The notes under the pieces are model-generated. The model made no database searches. It was not told the DNA's origin and saw nothing but the letters and a program-made list of their open reading frames with translations. The position numbers and the translations under genes were made by a program. This document shows, piece by piece, positions 22,864 to 33,668 of a DNA stretch of 64,000 bases. Source of the stretch: Podocnemis expansa (Eukaryota > Chordata > Testudines > Podocnemididae); NCBI GenBank assembly GCA_007922195.1, contig ML681964.1, forward strand, positions 7,024,445 through 7,088,444, written 5' to 3'. The first letter of the stretch is position 1. Each line of letters opens with the position of its first letter.

Positions 22864-23934
22864 GGAACAATCCCTTTGGAATTAGAGCTTTAAAAGAAGA
22901 TCAGCCATTGAAAGGCCCAGTTAACTCTGTTACTTCCTTGTGGTGCCTCTGCTCCCATTGCCCCACTGGAAACTGAGAACACTGTGCCTCACAGGATCGC
23001 ACCCTAGGTTGACTCAGTGGCTGTGCTTGTGCCAATCCTCTAATTGTGAGGTAATAATAATTATCAGACTTGCACTGAGTGTTGACACAGATTTATTAAT
23101 TGCAAGGTGTGGCTGGCTTTGCCCTCTGCTAAGAAACACTTGCAGAACAAGATGTACGTACTATGCTGTAAACAAATCAGCCATGTGTCAGCAGCAGCTG
23201 AAAGGGCAGGAAATTGCCAACTGTCCTTCTAGAAAATCCAAAGCATTGAAACCCTGCCTATTAGAGCGGGAAGTTCCATGTGGTTTTGGGTTTTTTCCCC
23301 CTCCTTTTAGGAAAATCTTCCCCACATGACCGAGAGCTCTCTTCAGCTCCAGCTGCTATTGACAAAAGTCCAAGGTGGCATAGCAGGACAGGATTTTGTG
23401 CTGGGATTGCCAGTGTTAAATTTGTAGTTAGCACAGGTGTCATGCACAGGTCTCTGAACTGCAGACCTGCATTAATAGATAGTGCACTGTAAAATATTTA
23501 ATATGATGATAATAGAAACTACAAAATGTTAAAGAGAGAAGTGGAGAGAAACAGTGATCATCTAGGGGGTAACAATGTTTAGAGAAAACCAACTGAACAT
23601 TTAAGGGCCTGAGAATTCAGTGTGCGTGTGCTGGTGAAAAGGGGTATGGGAATCAGTGATTACAGAGTATTTATTTATTTGTCTTTAATGGTGCCCATTG
23701 GTTTGGCCCTAATTAGCACTTTCCTTGCACAGAACTGTGAAAGTTTAATGCCACTGCATTTTTTTCCCCTTTCACTGGATCTTTGATTGTTTTTATAACA
23801 CCACCACAGATGTTCCAGGATAGGGAGGAACAGAATATATCCAACTTAGTCTTCAGCTATGACTGAGGTAGGGAGGGGGAAGGAAGGCGATTCCATATTG
23901 GTGTGACTGGGCCATAGGAAGGACTCTAAGTACT
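22864..23934. other. Stretch without recognised gene
   Basis: A 129-codon forward frame (22940-23329) has no recognisable domain and no exon-like borders I would defend. Nothing else stands out. Confidence 0.4.
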
Positions 23935-24125
23935 TTTATGTAGAGCCCTGCATGGATACAAATACATGGATCCATATCCAATCTGCATCTGCAAGAAATG
24001 CTCCGTGGATATAATGCGGATATCTGCATATCTGTGGAGCTGTAGCTCTGTGAAGATAAAAATATGTGGACCTGTATTCGATCTGCATCCACAAGAAATA
24101 GTCTGTGGATATTTGCATTGTATCC
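23935..24125. repeat. Two diverged units of about 100 bp with GGATAT-rich words
   Basis: ATCTGCATCTGCAAGAAAT at 23981 recurs as ATCTGCATCCACAAGAAAT at 24081, a spacing of 100 bp. GTGGATAT and ATGCGGATATCTGCATATC words lie between, the latter containing a palindrome. A similar phrase (GTGGATATCTGTAAATTTGC, AGGGCTCTAT) is at 36270-36302, and the unit starts next to TAGAGCCCTGCA. This suggests a dispersed, possibly hAT-type, repeat with CAGGGCTCTA ends. Confidence 0.55.
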
Positions 24126-25104
24126 ATGGATGGTCCTCTGTCTAAATGGTGCCAGTGCAACTGAGAGCAAACATGGAACTGCTCTAATTTCCAGCAGTTG
24201 GAACTATTCTCAAAGTGTAGTTTGTTTAGTGTTATCATAAACAGGGCTCTGTTATAAGCAGTGCCCATTGTGGGAACTAAGCAAGATGCCTGAGAAATGT
24301 TAAGCAGTTACCTGCAAATGCTTGGATTGGAGAAGAAAAGACGGTTTTCTCATTTTCTTATTTGAAGTCATTCTGTATGTCTGAAGATGTTCTACAGAAA
24401 CAGAAACAGAAACTGTATCTGATAAAATGCCGACATTAATCCATTTGATGTATTTAAGCATGTCTGTTTAATAGCAACATATCAAGTAATTGCACCATTG
24501 ATGGAATAAGCAACAGCATGGTATGGTTTCAAAAGATTTCCTTATCACAAGGGGAAAAAAAAGCTTTTGACTTCCCATTTCATTTCTCTGTGACTGAGAA
24601 CACCTTCAGTATTTACATTATTTACTGTTTACTGTAGTAGAGTCACTACTAAAAATCAAAGTGATTTGCAGAGAACTGCCAGTTCTTTTTATATCTCCTC
24701 AACTGATTCAATAAATAGCTGACACTCCAGCATTGCATTTAAATACTGTATTGAGTCTGCTCTTATTGAAAACATCTTTCTAAGGGAAAGGAATTATTCT
24801 GCCTCCGCTAAAAATTTGACTTGTCTAGGGAGGCATTTGTAAAAGTGGTTTTTCAAATGTGACCGTAGCATGTGGAAACATACGTACAGTAACTTGAGCA
24901 GCTCTGTGAAATCTTCCGATATGCACTGTCTACATGGGGTAGAAAATCTTTGGGCACTTTTATATGAAACAATGGGCATGTGCATAAAAAAAATTTACCA
25001 AACCAACAAACTCCTCACAGGCAATTCCTTCCTTTCAAAATTACAATTCCCTGCATAGAATTGATTTGGCATAAATATTCAATAAAGCTATTTAAAAAAA
25101 TTGG
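24126..25104. other. Stretch without recognised feature
   Basis: AT-rich sequence with short chance frames only. Confidence 0.5.
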
Positions 25105-25232
25105 GCCTGGTTCTGAACTCATACCCTGTTTTACACTGGATGAATTCCATTTGATTCAGTGGAGTCACTTCAGTACAAGAGATCAAATTCTAGCCCCAAG
25201 AATGTTAGGGCCTGATCCAGTGCCCCTAGAAG
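25105..25232. repeat. Short palindromic interspersed repeat
   Basis: GGGCCTGGTTCTGAACTC, TGTTTTACACTGGATG, CAGTGGAGTCACTTCAG and AAATTCTAGCCCC follow the order of the palindromic family seen at 4228 and 45222. A further GGGCCTGATCCAGTGCCCC phrase abuts it on the 3-prime side. Confidence 0.45.
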
Positions 25233-27203
25233 TTGATGAAAAGGCATGAATAGGGCTTTTTAGCTCCCAGTTTGCACACAACAGACTTGAACAAGATTGA
25301 AAAGAGGCAAATTGGATATCACAGTAGGAAAAGAAAGGCAGGGACTTGCTTCCCAATTTGAAGATCTGTCAAATGGCATTTAATATGATCCACATCAACT
25401 CTTGGAATGGAAGTAAGACAAAGAAAACATGGGGGAAAGGGACAAAATTTACCACTAGTGCTAGACACCTATCTGGACTCCATACTGGGCTCCCAGACAC
25501 TGGCATAGATAGTAATTCTGCCACAGTAATGTATATTAGAGGCTTGAAGCACAGACAAGCTTTAAAGATAGATAAATCATAGAAATCTGAGTGAAAAAAC
25601 TGATTCCTACCACAGTCCATCTCCTTGCAGCTGTTTCTTACAGTGCATTTTCCAGTGTCTTTAAGGTTTTACGCAATGGGGCTTCCACCTCTTCTCTTTG
25701 GACATTTTAAAAGGTATTTAGGAGTCTCAATATGCAGATAGATGCCTAGTGAAATTCTCAAAAAAGAACCGATGTCACCCCTTTAAAAATCTGACTCTGC
25801 ATCACTAGCACCAGATTATTCTTTCCTGGTTTATTTTTGCCATTCATCTTGCAGTGAACATGCTTTTCTGTGGGACAAATGTGAGCCTCGTCTCTACTGG
25901 GAATTTCAGCCACCAGTGGCCCACCACAGAACAGCTGCACGACTAGAACCCCCAGTGAAGAACATGGAAGACTTCTACTAATGTTATGAACTTCCATGGG
26001 CTGGGTGATTATTGCATGACTGACTAAGGGTTAACTAAGTATTAAGGAAGTCTCAGTTACCTGTTTGTTCAGGAGCTAGTAAGAAATGGCTACAGAAGTC
26101 CAGTAGCTAAAAATCAGGCAGACAATGGAAGTGATAACTTGTTTGTAGTTAGTTCCACCAATGTGAATTTGAGGACTGAGTGTCTCAAAAAGGGGAGGGG
26201 AGAGTGGAAGAAGAGAGTTTTTAGCTTGAAACACATGGCTTTTCCAGGTAGAACCTGACAAAGACAGAGGCAGGGGCTCTGTAGGAAAGCACGCTCCTTG
26301 GTTTTCAAGAGAATGAGAGGAGGGTATCCAAATGAGGCCTACCTATTTTCATGAGGGCAAATGCTAAAGTTAAGTAAGACAAAGGGCATTTAGGCTTTAG
26401 TTATTTTAACCCCTTTCTCACTGCCTGGCATGTTCCCCATAGTAAATAAATTTTATCTGTTTTGATGCTGTTTTCTGACCCTTCAATTTCAGACTGGTCA
26501 CAAGCTAGACATATATCTTTGGCAAAGACCAACCCCAGTTGATTCTGTAGCTTGGTGGCGATCCAGTCCAACACTGTGTGACTCAAGGGATTCCACTGTG
26601 AGAGAAGTGCACATGTAGGCCTGTCACTTGGAAAGAAAGAAAGAAAGAAAGAAAGACAAAGATGCAACTCACTCCCTGAACAGTAACAGTTGGCAGTTGT
26701 GGGATACCAGATGTGGCAGTGATTTTGCATACTATGACAGTCTCAGATCTAGCTGGGCTGGGCACCCCTTGGGTCTCTGGCCCTCAGGTTGCTTTAAGCT
26801 TCTGGCATCTGGATGACATTCAGCCATTGCTTCAATCTTGGGGTCCCTAGGCACACTCTGGGAGCACAGACCTGCTATCTAACACTCCCCTCTGAGAGCT
26901 CGAAACTACTGGCCAGCAGCCTAAATGCTCTGAGCACGGCACTGTCTTCACAGATGCCACCACACTTAAATACACCCTCTCTTGGAACACCACCCAAAGA
27001 TGAGAGCTTTCTGATTTACTGTTTAACTCTTTCAGGAGGCTTGTGGTAATTGTGAAGCTGGTAATAGACTTTTGTGCAAAGCGTGGGAAAGTGTAGCACA
27101 TTTGCTCTCTTACTTCCTCATGCAAAACAAAACATGCAGATAATTTACAACACAACTAACATCAACGTCCCTTACTAGATCACCCTCTTTGGGAATCCTT
27201 AGG
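25233..27203. other. Stretch with one microsatellite, no recognised gene
   Basis: The reverse frame of 109 codons at 26401-26730 gains its length by crossing the GAAA repeat at 26631-26657 and shows no domain. The remaining frames are short. Confidence 0.4.
26631..26657. repeat. (GAAA)n microsatellite
   Basis: About six GAAA units in a row. They yield lysine-rich or phenylalanine/serine-rich chance frames. Confidence 0.9.
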
Positions 27204-27626
27204 CAGGGCTCTAACTAGGCTGGGGCGAATGGGACAATGCCCCAGGCACAGAATTTTAGAGAGCGCAAGGGACAGATCCGGCTTCCGGCAGCAGCTGGGG
27301 ATGGATCTGCATCCATCCCCAGCTGCCGTGGAGAGTCGGATCCATCCCCTGTGCCCTCTAAAATTCTGTGCCTGGGACGTCCAGTGCTGCTGTGGCTCAC
27401 CGCTGGAAGCCACCGCCATGGCAGACCAGGGGGATCCATATCCATCCCCAGCCACTGCCAGAGTTGGTGGGAAACTTTCACCACAACTGGCAGGCTGGGG
27501 GGATCCGGATCTGTTCCCAGCCAATGGCCAGCCAAGGAGATTCGGATCCTTCCTGGATTGGGGCCAGTGCGGGGGTGCATTTGGGGCTGCTTGCTCCAGG
27601 CGCCAAAAATTCTAGTCACAGCCCTG
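27204..27626. mobile_element. hAT-type miniature element, GC-rich interior
   Basis: The element starts CAGGGCTCTAACTAG and ends CTAGTCACAGCCCTG, inverted versions of one word. TCCTTAGG at 27196-27203 and TCCGTAGG at 27627-27634 flank it, an 8-bp duplication with one change. The interior is GC-rich and open in several frames on both strands (up to 244 codons), with no transposase motif. These frames are chance products of composition. Confidence 0.8.
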
Positions 27627-28557
27627 TCCGTAGGGACCACCAGGGCCCAGGGAAGCAGGGTTTCCCTTGACTTCTACAGCCTGCTAAGCACTGGGTTGCT
27701 TCTCTCTCCCAAAGCTTGCTTTCCTAGCAATAATGAACTTCCTATTTGCTGCTCAATACTGCCAGGAATGAAAATATGCAGCTACACCTGTCCAGTCTCT
27801 GAGCAGCCTCTGAACACAGCTGAGTCACAGCACACACACACACCCCCCCGCCCCCACAGCTGTGATCTCTCTTGGGCTTGCCCTGCTCCTTGCCCTGGTT
27901 GTGATCCTGCCTTGTTCCAAGCTTTGCTCCTGTCTCGTCCAATTTGCTCCAGCTCTGTTTGGTTCCTCTGACACCTAGTTTCTATTCCTGATTCTGGGCT
28001 GCAGATCCAACCCCTTCTCAGGTTATGACTTATTGACTCTAGCTCTTGCCACAGCTCCAGATCTTAACACTCAACACCTGCTCCAACCACTAGGCATGAC
28101 TGTCCATACCCCAATTTGTGACAAATGCCTCCTCTTCTTACGTGAGTCTTCTCATTTAAAAGACTCCCTTTCAGCAGCTGGATGTGTGTTTTCTTTTGGT
28201 AGCTTTTCACTGCTCTCTCCTTTGCCCCTCTCTTCAGGCAAAAGGGAAAATAGCTTTTCCCCTGGATATAGGGAAAGCACAGTAGTCATTAAGTTAAGCA
28301 CCTTTAACTGGCGTATACCTGGACTATACCTCAGCAATGATGAACCCACATACATATGGGCTTTCCCATGACACCAAAATTTCATGACACAACTTCACAA
28401 TATCAACCAGGATGCATAAATTGTACACACAGACCCCCAAGTTCCTTATAGCTGAGATAGTCTTACAGTTTCCTGCAGGTAGCCTAACTGAATTTACTAA
28501 CTTAGGTTTAACTGTACTGTGTTAGATTTATTTTCATGGGATCACTGTATTAAAAAT
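27627..28557. other. Stretch with CA repeat, no recognised gene
   Basis: A short CA repeat grading into a C run lies at about 27830-27856. The part at 27860-27990 has CT-rich phrases (CCTTGCCCTGGTTG, TTTGCTCCTGTCTCG) that recall sauropsid LTR ends, but I found no duplication or coding remnant to support this. Confidence 0.35.
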
Positions 28558-28565
28558 GCAATAGT

Positions 28566-29008
28566 CAGGGCCGGCTCAAGGGACTTTGGCGCCCGAGCTG
28601 GCTTGCAATTTTGCGCCTCCCCACAGTGTGGGGAACAGCAGCGGGGAGCAGAAACTGGCCTCCACTCCAGTTCAGCTTGCCCCACTCCCAGGGTGGGGAA
28701 CAGCCAGCCCAGAGGTGGAGTGGGCCAGCCCAGAGGCTGGGCTCCACTCTCTCGCCCCTCCCTTGGCCCAGCTGTTCCTCCCTAGAGGCGGGGCAGGCCA
28801 GCCCAGAGGCAGGGCAAGAAGCAGAGCCCACCCCATGGGCCGGCCTGCTCTGCCTCTGGGGGAGATTGACTGGCTTGGGGAGGGCAGGAGAGGGGGAGTC
28901 TGGCTTTTGGGCTGGTCCACCCCACCCCTCGCACAGCGCCACAGCTGCCCCTAAGTAAATGACACCCTGAGCCAGGGCCTCATTTGCTTATCGGTCAAGC
29001 CAGCCCTG
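28566..29008. mobile_element. hAT-type miniature element, GC-rich interior
   Basis: The element starts CAGGGCCGGCTCAAGG and ends GGTCAAGCCAGCCCTG. GCAATAGT (28558-28565) and GCAATAGC (29009-29016) flank it, an 8-bp duplication with one change. Its 443 bp have no transposase. The GC-rich interior repeats GGGCCAGCCCAGAGGC-like phrases, so overlapping frames of 80-125 codons open on both strands. Elements of this terminus are non-autonomous hAT relatives in turtles and crocodilians, to my knowledge. Confidence 0.85.
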
Positions 29009-29058
29009 GCAATAGCGTATGTGATACTGGGGGAAATGTACATAAGTAGCTTCTCTAG

Positions 29059-29879
29059 GGCTATGTCTACACTACAAAATTGTTCCAAAATAAGTCTTTG
29101 TGGTATAATAAACAGAGTTTAGTTATTGCATAATTGCTTATCCACATTGCCATCCTTATAACTGAATGGTGTGTCCCCACTATTCTTTGCATTTTCACCA
29201 GAAAAAACATTGAATTGTGGGAACCTATTCCACCGTGCCACTTGTCAGCTTCCAGCACATGGATTCCTGGTAGAAGGAGAGGAGTGCTGAGCGCTTTGGG
29301 TAACTTTATAAGTTTCCCTGTGACTTGTAGTTCCTTTGCATCAGTTGCTGGCAACTCTAGTCTTTTTATTCTGCCAAGATTTTTATTCCGCTTGTTGCCG
29401 CGTAATTGTACCTGCACGGCTGACTCTCCCCTAATGTTGATCAGGTACAGCACCTCAGCTGTGCTCCAGGTGGGTGCGCATTTACTGGGTTCCACTGGCA
29501 TTGTTCCCTGCAAACGTACTGGCTCTGTAAGCACTAGGAACAGTAAGTGACTACAAAGGGAAAATTTGAAAGTTCCCAGACTTCACAGGAGGGAGGATTA
29601 GTTGGATTGCAGCAGGAAGAGGAACATGAGTGGTCATGACTGGAATTATGGGACATTTCCTGAGGCTTGTAAATGCACACTAAATTTTCTGATCTGTATG
29701 CACAGTCATTAACGTGCGAGAACTGTTACAGAATAGTTGTTATTCCTCCTGTTGTTTTATTACTCTAGAATAATAGGGCACTTTGAGCACAAGAAGGGAG
29801 ATTCTGGTGTAGACGGTGGGCTTGTTGCTGCATGAAGAGAAGACTTATTGCACTATAACTCTTGAGCGTGGACAAGCCC
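29059..29879 (-). mobile_element. Harbinger-like element with a Myb/SANT remnant
   Basis: The 5-prime terminus is GGCTATGTCTACACTAC and the 3-prime terminus GTGGACAAGCCC. TAG flanks it at 29056-29058 and 29880-29882, the 3-bp duplication of the PIF/Harbinger superfamily. At 821 bp it is longer than the palindrome-filled relatives, and it lacks their palindrome arrays. The reverse-strand frame 29067-29534 (155 codons) holds a Myb/SANT-like segment, listed separately. PIF/Harbinger elements encode a DDE transposase and a separate Myb-like DNA-binding protein, so this looks like a deletion derivative that kept a piece of the second gene. Confidence 0.75.
29367..29480 (-). pseudogene. Remnant of Myb/SANT-like (trihelix) DNA-binding domain
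   Basis: In the reverse frame 29534-29067, residues 19-56 read CAPTWSTAEVLYLI, then residues 36-56 with GESAVQVQLRG, NKRNKN and LGRI. The pattern is W, then EVxxLI, then GExxVQxxLRxxxRN, that of the Myb/SANT-like domain 4 proteins found in turtles, crocodilians and Harbinger elements. The usual W after LI is R here (residue 35). The domain loses similarity after residue 56, where the third helix with its Cys and Arg-Val-Lys should be. So it is a fragment and not functional. Location inside a Harbinger-like element explains it. Confidence 0.6.
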
Positions 29880-29882
29880 TAG

Positions 29883-30482
29883 GATACTGACTCACACCAC
29901 CTATGGAAGGTATTAGGAAAGTCAGAAGACTTCCGGGAACAATATGTGTGAAGTGAACTTCCTAGGAATATCTGAGGGTAACAGGAATACAAATGATGTA
30001 CTTCCAATCCACCCTTTTGAAGCTATGCCCTGGAAAGGAAACCATGTAAAGGGCAGACTAAAAATTTTATGAGTGTGCTTGTGATGAGCTGTGAAGGTAT
30101 GATAAACTTGAAACTACAAGGAAATACCTTGGGTGGAGTTTGGAAGGACTGCTCCAGCTGGAGCCTGTATTTGGTTTGGGGTGATCTCTGATCAGTTTAT
30201 TAGCAGGTGTGTAGGTTCTTTTATTATTTTTGATGTTATCTTTGTAGTGCTTTCACCTTAAGAATAGAATAGGGCTCTGTAAAAAGAGCTATGTGGTACC
30301 TAACTGTGGGCAGGTACACTGTGAATGAATGGTGACAATATAGCAAGCAGGTTCTGACTGGGTAGCCTCCCTCTGCTGGGGATATTGCAGGGTAGTCAGG
30401 GGACTTTGTAACCTGGAAATACCCCAGCCAGAATGGAGTGAGATGCCCCAGAGCGGCAACAACTCAGGAGGCAAAATACTGA
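29883..30482. other. Stretch without recognised feature
   Basis: No repeat or gene signal was recognised between the Harbinger-like element and the hAT element at 30491. Confidence 0.45.
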
Positions 30483-30490
30483 GCGTAGGT

Positions 30491-30844
30491 CAGGGGCGTC
30501 ACTGGGGCCTGGCACATGGGGCTCGTGCCCTGAATCCCAGTGCCAGTGCCCCAAGTCCTAGTGCGGCTCCTGCCTTTCTCGGTCTCTGGCCAGAGATCCG
30601 GGGCCTGGCCACTCATGGTGGTGGCAGCCACTTCTGGCCCCATCCTAGGCCAGGCCACCCACAGCTGCAGCTGCCGCTCCCTGCCTTGTCCCCAGCCGGG
30701 GATCCGGGGGCAGGCTGGCGGCAGCAGGCGCCTGAGGCTGGGTCAGGCCCCAGTGCAGAATTGGGGCCAGGGGCATGGCCTGCGGCCAGAGGGCGTGGCC
30801 TGGGCCGGTGCTCCAGGTCCTTCCCCGGGACAGCGATGCTTCTG
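30491..30844. mobile_element. hAT-type miniature element, GC-rich interior
   Basis: The element starts CAGGGGCGTCACTGG and ends CAGCGATGCTTCTG, inverted with several transitions. GCGTAGGT (30483-30490) and GCGTGGGT (30845-30852) flank it, an 8-bp duplication with one change. The interior is GC-rich, giving frames on both strands of up to 138 codons without motifs. Confidence 0.7.
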
Positions 30845-30890
30845 GCGTGGGTGCCCTAGCTGGACAACTGATGGGAAATACAGGTGCAGT

Positions 30891-32107
30891 CAGTGGCAGC
30901 TTTTGGGATAGGCAAAGCAGGCAGCCGCCTAGGGCCCCAAGCAATAAGGGGCCCCATCCTCAATTTGGTGGACAGAAATGAAAATATAGAAAAATATAGA
31001 AATTGTTCCCATCTAGCAGAGCTAGTAGGGCTGGAAGCCTAAGCACTTTTCACTCTTGGCTCATCAAGACAAGCTATCATTAGGATCTGTGCTTTATCTG
31101 AATTGCAGATTTCACCATTATCTGCCCAGCACCTTCACACTGACATGCCAAAAAAGCAGGAACAAGCAACAGACAGCACAACTGCAGGAACTTTTCCAGT
31201 GGCCTCAGCTTTTAATTCCCCAGTGTGCCATTTATTCTGCCATTTTTTAATTTTGTGAAATATTGCCTTTTCCTTTTCTTTTTTTACCTGTTCTTTTGCC
31301 TTTTCCTTTGACTTTGTGACAATTTTCACTTTGGCTTTGGTTAGCTCAGGTTACCAGGCAGGTCCATATGGGCTGCTACATATAAATACAATGCTGCCCT
31401 TAGGCAATAATTACAGCTGTGTGTAATGTCTGTGCTGTATGTCTTTCTTTTGGTAAGTAAATTTTTTAGCTTCTTCTGTACTTTCTATTTAATATTTTTG
31501 AGGGGGGCCAGAGTCTTATAAACTTGAGTACTTCAGAGAATTTCACTGAAATTTGGTGTTTTTCATTTATAACTACACACTAGAAACCTTTTACTTATTT
31601 TATTTATTATAATTATTTGTATTAAATGTCTAGTGCGTATAACCCCAAGCCTATATGAAAAATTTGTAAGATTTGACTGCCAAAATTTTAAATGTAGTAT
31701 TTGTTATTTTTGAGCCATCATTAATGTTACCGTTTTTATTTATTAATTAATGCTCATACTTTTAAAAATTTTAAAAAAATGTTCATTTTAACTTTGTAAT
31801 TTAGCATTAGCTGATTTATGTTAAGTGAAAGATGATCAACTTACAAGCTTCATAAGGGGAAGATCATTAAAAATTATCATACCCAAGAATAATTTACGAG
31901 GTCCAAAGGGACAGTCATGTTGGTTTGGTTCAGCAAAACAAACAGGGCATCCTGGGGGGTGGTGTGGGGTGGTTAGGGGTGCAGGGGGGACTGGGGCCAG
32001 AGAGGGTAGCAGTGGGGGCCGATAGTGGGCCCTTTAGGGGGCTCCACAATGGGCCTTCACCTAGGGCCCCCAATTCCCTAAGGTTGCCTTTGGGTACAGT
32101 TGCCTTG
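30891..32107. mobile_element. Possible longer hAT-type element with worn ends
   Basis: The left end has CAGTGGCAGCTTTTGGGATA, then GCCTAGGGCCCCAAGC; the right end has CACCTAGGGCCCCCAATTCC, then GCCTTTGGGTACAGTTGCC. The two sides are roughly inverted. The middle (31250-31830) is AT-rich with no open frame. I found no convincing 8-bp duplication, so the edges and the class are uncertain. It encloses a PLE fragment at 31897. Confidence 0.35.
31897..31945 (-). mobile_element. Short Penelope-like fragment
   Basis: AGGTCCAAAGGGACAGTCAT, then GTTGGTTTGGTTCAGCAAAA and CAAACAGGGCATCCTGG match the outer end of PLE copies (compare 32646-32690: CCATGTTGGTCTAGTTCAGC, AAAACAAACAAGGAGTCC). Confidence 0.6.
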
Positions 32108-32639
32108 AATTGTGACAACTGCAGTAAAATCAATTATCATAGGAAAAAGCGGGAGGAAAAGTGGCTTATGGGTTTTTATTTTTATTCCAGGAATGATGGC
32201 CAAAAAAGACAGAGAAAGAAAATGAGTTATGAAAACCTCTCTAAACATTGGCTAGTGAAGAAAGTGAGTGAGATCCCAGACAGCTAAATGAGTCACAGCT
32301 GGCTGGCCCACTGTATTCCATATAACCAGGAAAAGAACCAGGGACCAGTCCCAGGTGAGGGCTTGGAGAAATGGCCCACTTCACCAGCAGGACTCAGAGC
32401 TATGCCTAAGCTTCATCCTGATAAAAATCTGGCCTTGAAGTGTCAAAAACTGCAGCTCCATGGGGGAAAACCACCATCTGGAAGTGGGAGTGTGAGCACC
32501 AGCTGGAGGAAAGGAAGCTGGGAGTGGAAAGAAAGGAGGCTGTTGACCATCAGAGTGAGTGCCAGTGGGAGGAGAAACAGCTTGCAGATCAAGACAAGGC
32601 CTGCTGAGTCTTCATGTTCAAAGAATAGATTTTGAGAAG
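32108..32639. other. Stretch without recognised gene
   Basis: Frames of 115-120 codons (31925-32287, 32288-32635) show no domain. They start within repeat sequence and read as low-information peptides. I do not call a gene. Confidence 0.4.
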
Positions 32640-32830
32640 ATCTAGAGGGGTAGCCATGTTGGTCTAGTTCAGCAAAACAAACAAGGAGTCCTATGGCACT
32701 TTTAAAGACTAAAATTTATTTATTGCATGAGCTTTTGTGGGAGAAAATCCTGCTTCATCAGATGTTTTGAAGATAGGGGAACTTACACTTCCCTTCATTT
32801 ATTTGCTCCCATTCTGTAAGTCATAGAATC
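32640..32830 (-). mobile_element. Penelope-like element fragment with a flipped inner segment
   Basis: The forward strand reads GGGGTAGCCATGTTGGTCTA, AACAAACAAGGAGTCCTATG, GCACTTTTAAAGACTAAAAT, then TTGCATGAGCTTTTGTGGGA and CTTCATCAGATG. On the reverse strand this is CTGATGA, an extra A, a six-base stem with a C-rich partner, AAA (expected GAA), AGCT, C, ATGC, a decayed hammerhead-like core. Beyond it the segment 32787-32815 is the reverse complement of the matching part of 51460-51489, while the outer flanks stay colinear (see findings). Confidence 0.75.
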
Positions 32831-33324
32831 AGGTCACACTGATTTGCTGGTTCCTGCCCTACATGAGGGGTGAAAGATGGTGGGCTGAGGGGGGCAAATG
32901 TAGGTTAGGACCGCAGGTACTGGGAGACCCTCAGTACAGTACTGAGTTTATCCCCACTTGAAAGTATTCTAATGTGCACCAATGCAAATCACATCTTAGC
33001 CTAAGTCTACGTTTGAAATGCAAACGTGTAGAGACTGTTTTACATAGAGAATCATTACAACAGTGGGAGGGTCCCCTGTCACTGTAGCTAATCCACTTCT
33101 CCAAGAGGCAGTAGCAAGGTTGATGAAAGAATTCTTCCATCAGTCGAGTGCTGTCTGTCTACAGCAGGGGTTAGATGGGATGCAGCTGGGTTGACCTAAC
33201 TTTTGAGTGTAGACTGGCCATCAAAATGGCTTTGCCTGTCTGTATTTGGGCTTTGCACTAATGCAGCTGCACTGCTGGCCAGCACTGGAGCAAATCCCCA
33301 GATGAGACCTAAGGGAGATATTCA
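32831..33324. other. Stretch without recognised gene
   Basis: Only a 69-codon reverse frame and no repeat phrases that I recognise. Confidence 0.45.
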
Positions 33325-33393
33325 GGCCATGTCTACACTGCAAAATTATGTCTATCTAAAGTACATTGGCATACAGCCCCCTCAGTTATTAAA

Positions 33394-33431
33394 ACAAACA
33401 AGGAGTCCTGTGGCACTTAAAGACTAACAAA
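33394..33431 (-). mobile_element. Minimal Penelope-like insertion (38 bp) with duplication
   Basis: The insert begins ACAAACAAGGAGTCCTGTGG and continues with CACTTAAAGACTAACAAA. It is bounded by TATTAAA at 33387-33393 and 33432-33438. It contains only the outer end of a PLE, so it is an extreme 5-prime truncation. The host miniature element continues colinearly on both sides, which confirms the boundaries. Confidence 0.75.
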
Positions 33432-33668
33432 TATTAAAGCACCTGTGTGGGTGCATGCTTGGCTTCTTCTGTCAGGGACACATGTCCTTGCCCCAGGAGC
33501 ATGCGTTTGTTGATTGCACTGTCAGTCCTGGTATTGTGGGATGGCTCCTGAAAGCCAGTAAGAGTTGATATAAGCAACACAGTGACTCCACTAATACTAC
33601 ATTGACCTAATTACTACCTAATTAATTATGTCTCTATGGTGTGTGTGGAGGTGGTGTTATTAAATTGG

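Noticed and set aside
26401..26730. A 109-codon reverse frame as a retroviral fragment.
   Set aside because: It lacks any protease, RT or integrase motif and gets length from the GAAA microsatellite.
27237..27971. A 244-codon forward frame as a gene.
   Set aside because: It lies mostly inside a hAT-type miniature element (27204-27626) and then runs into a CA/C repeat. There is no motif.
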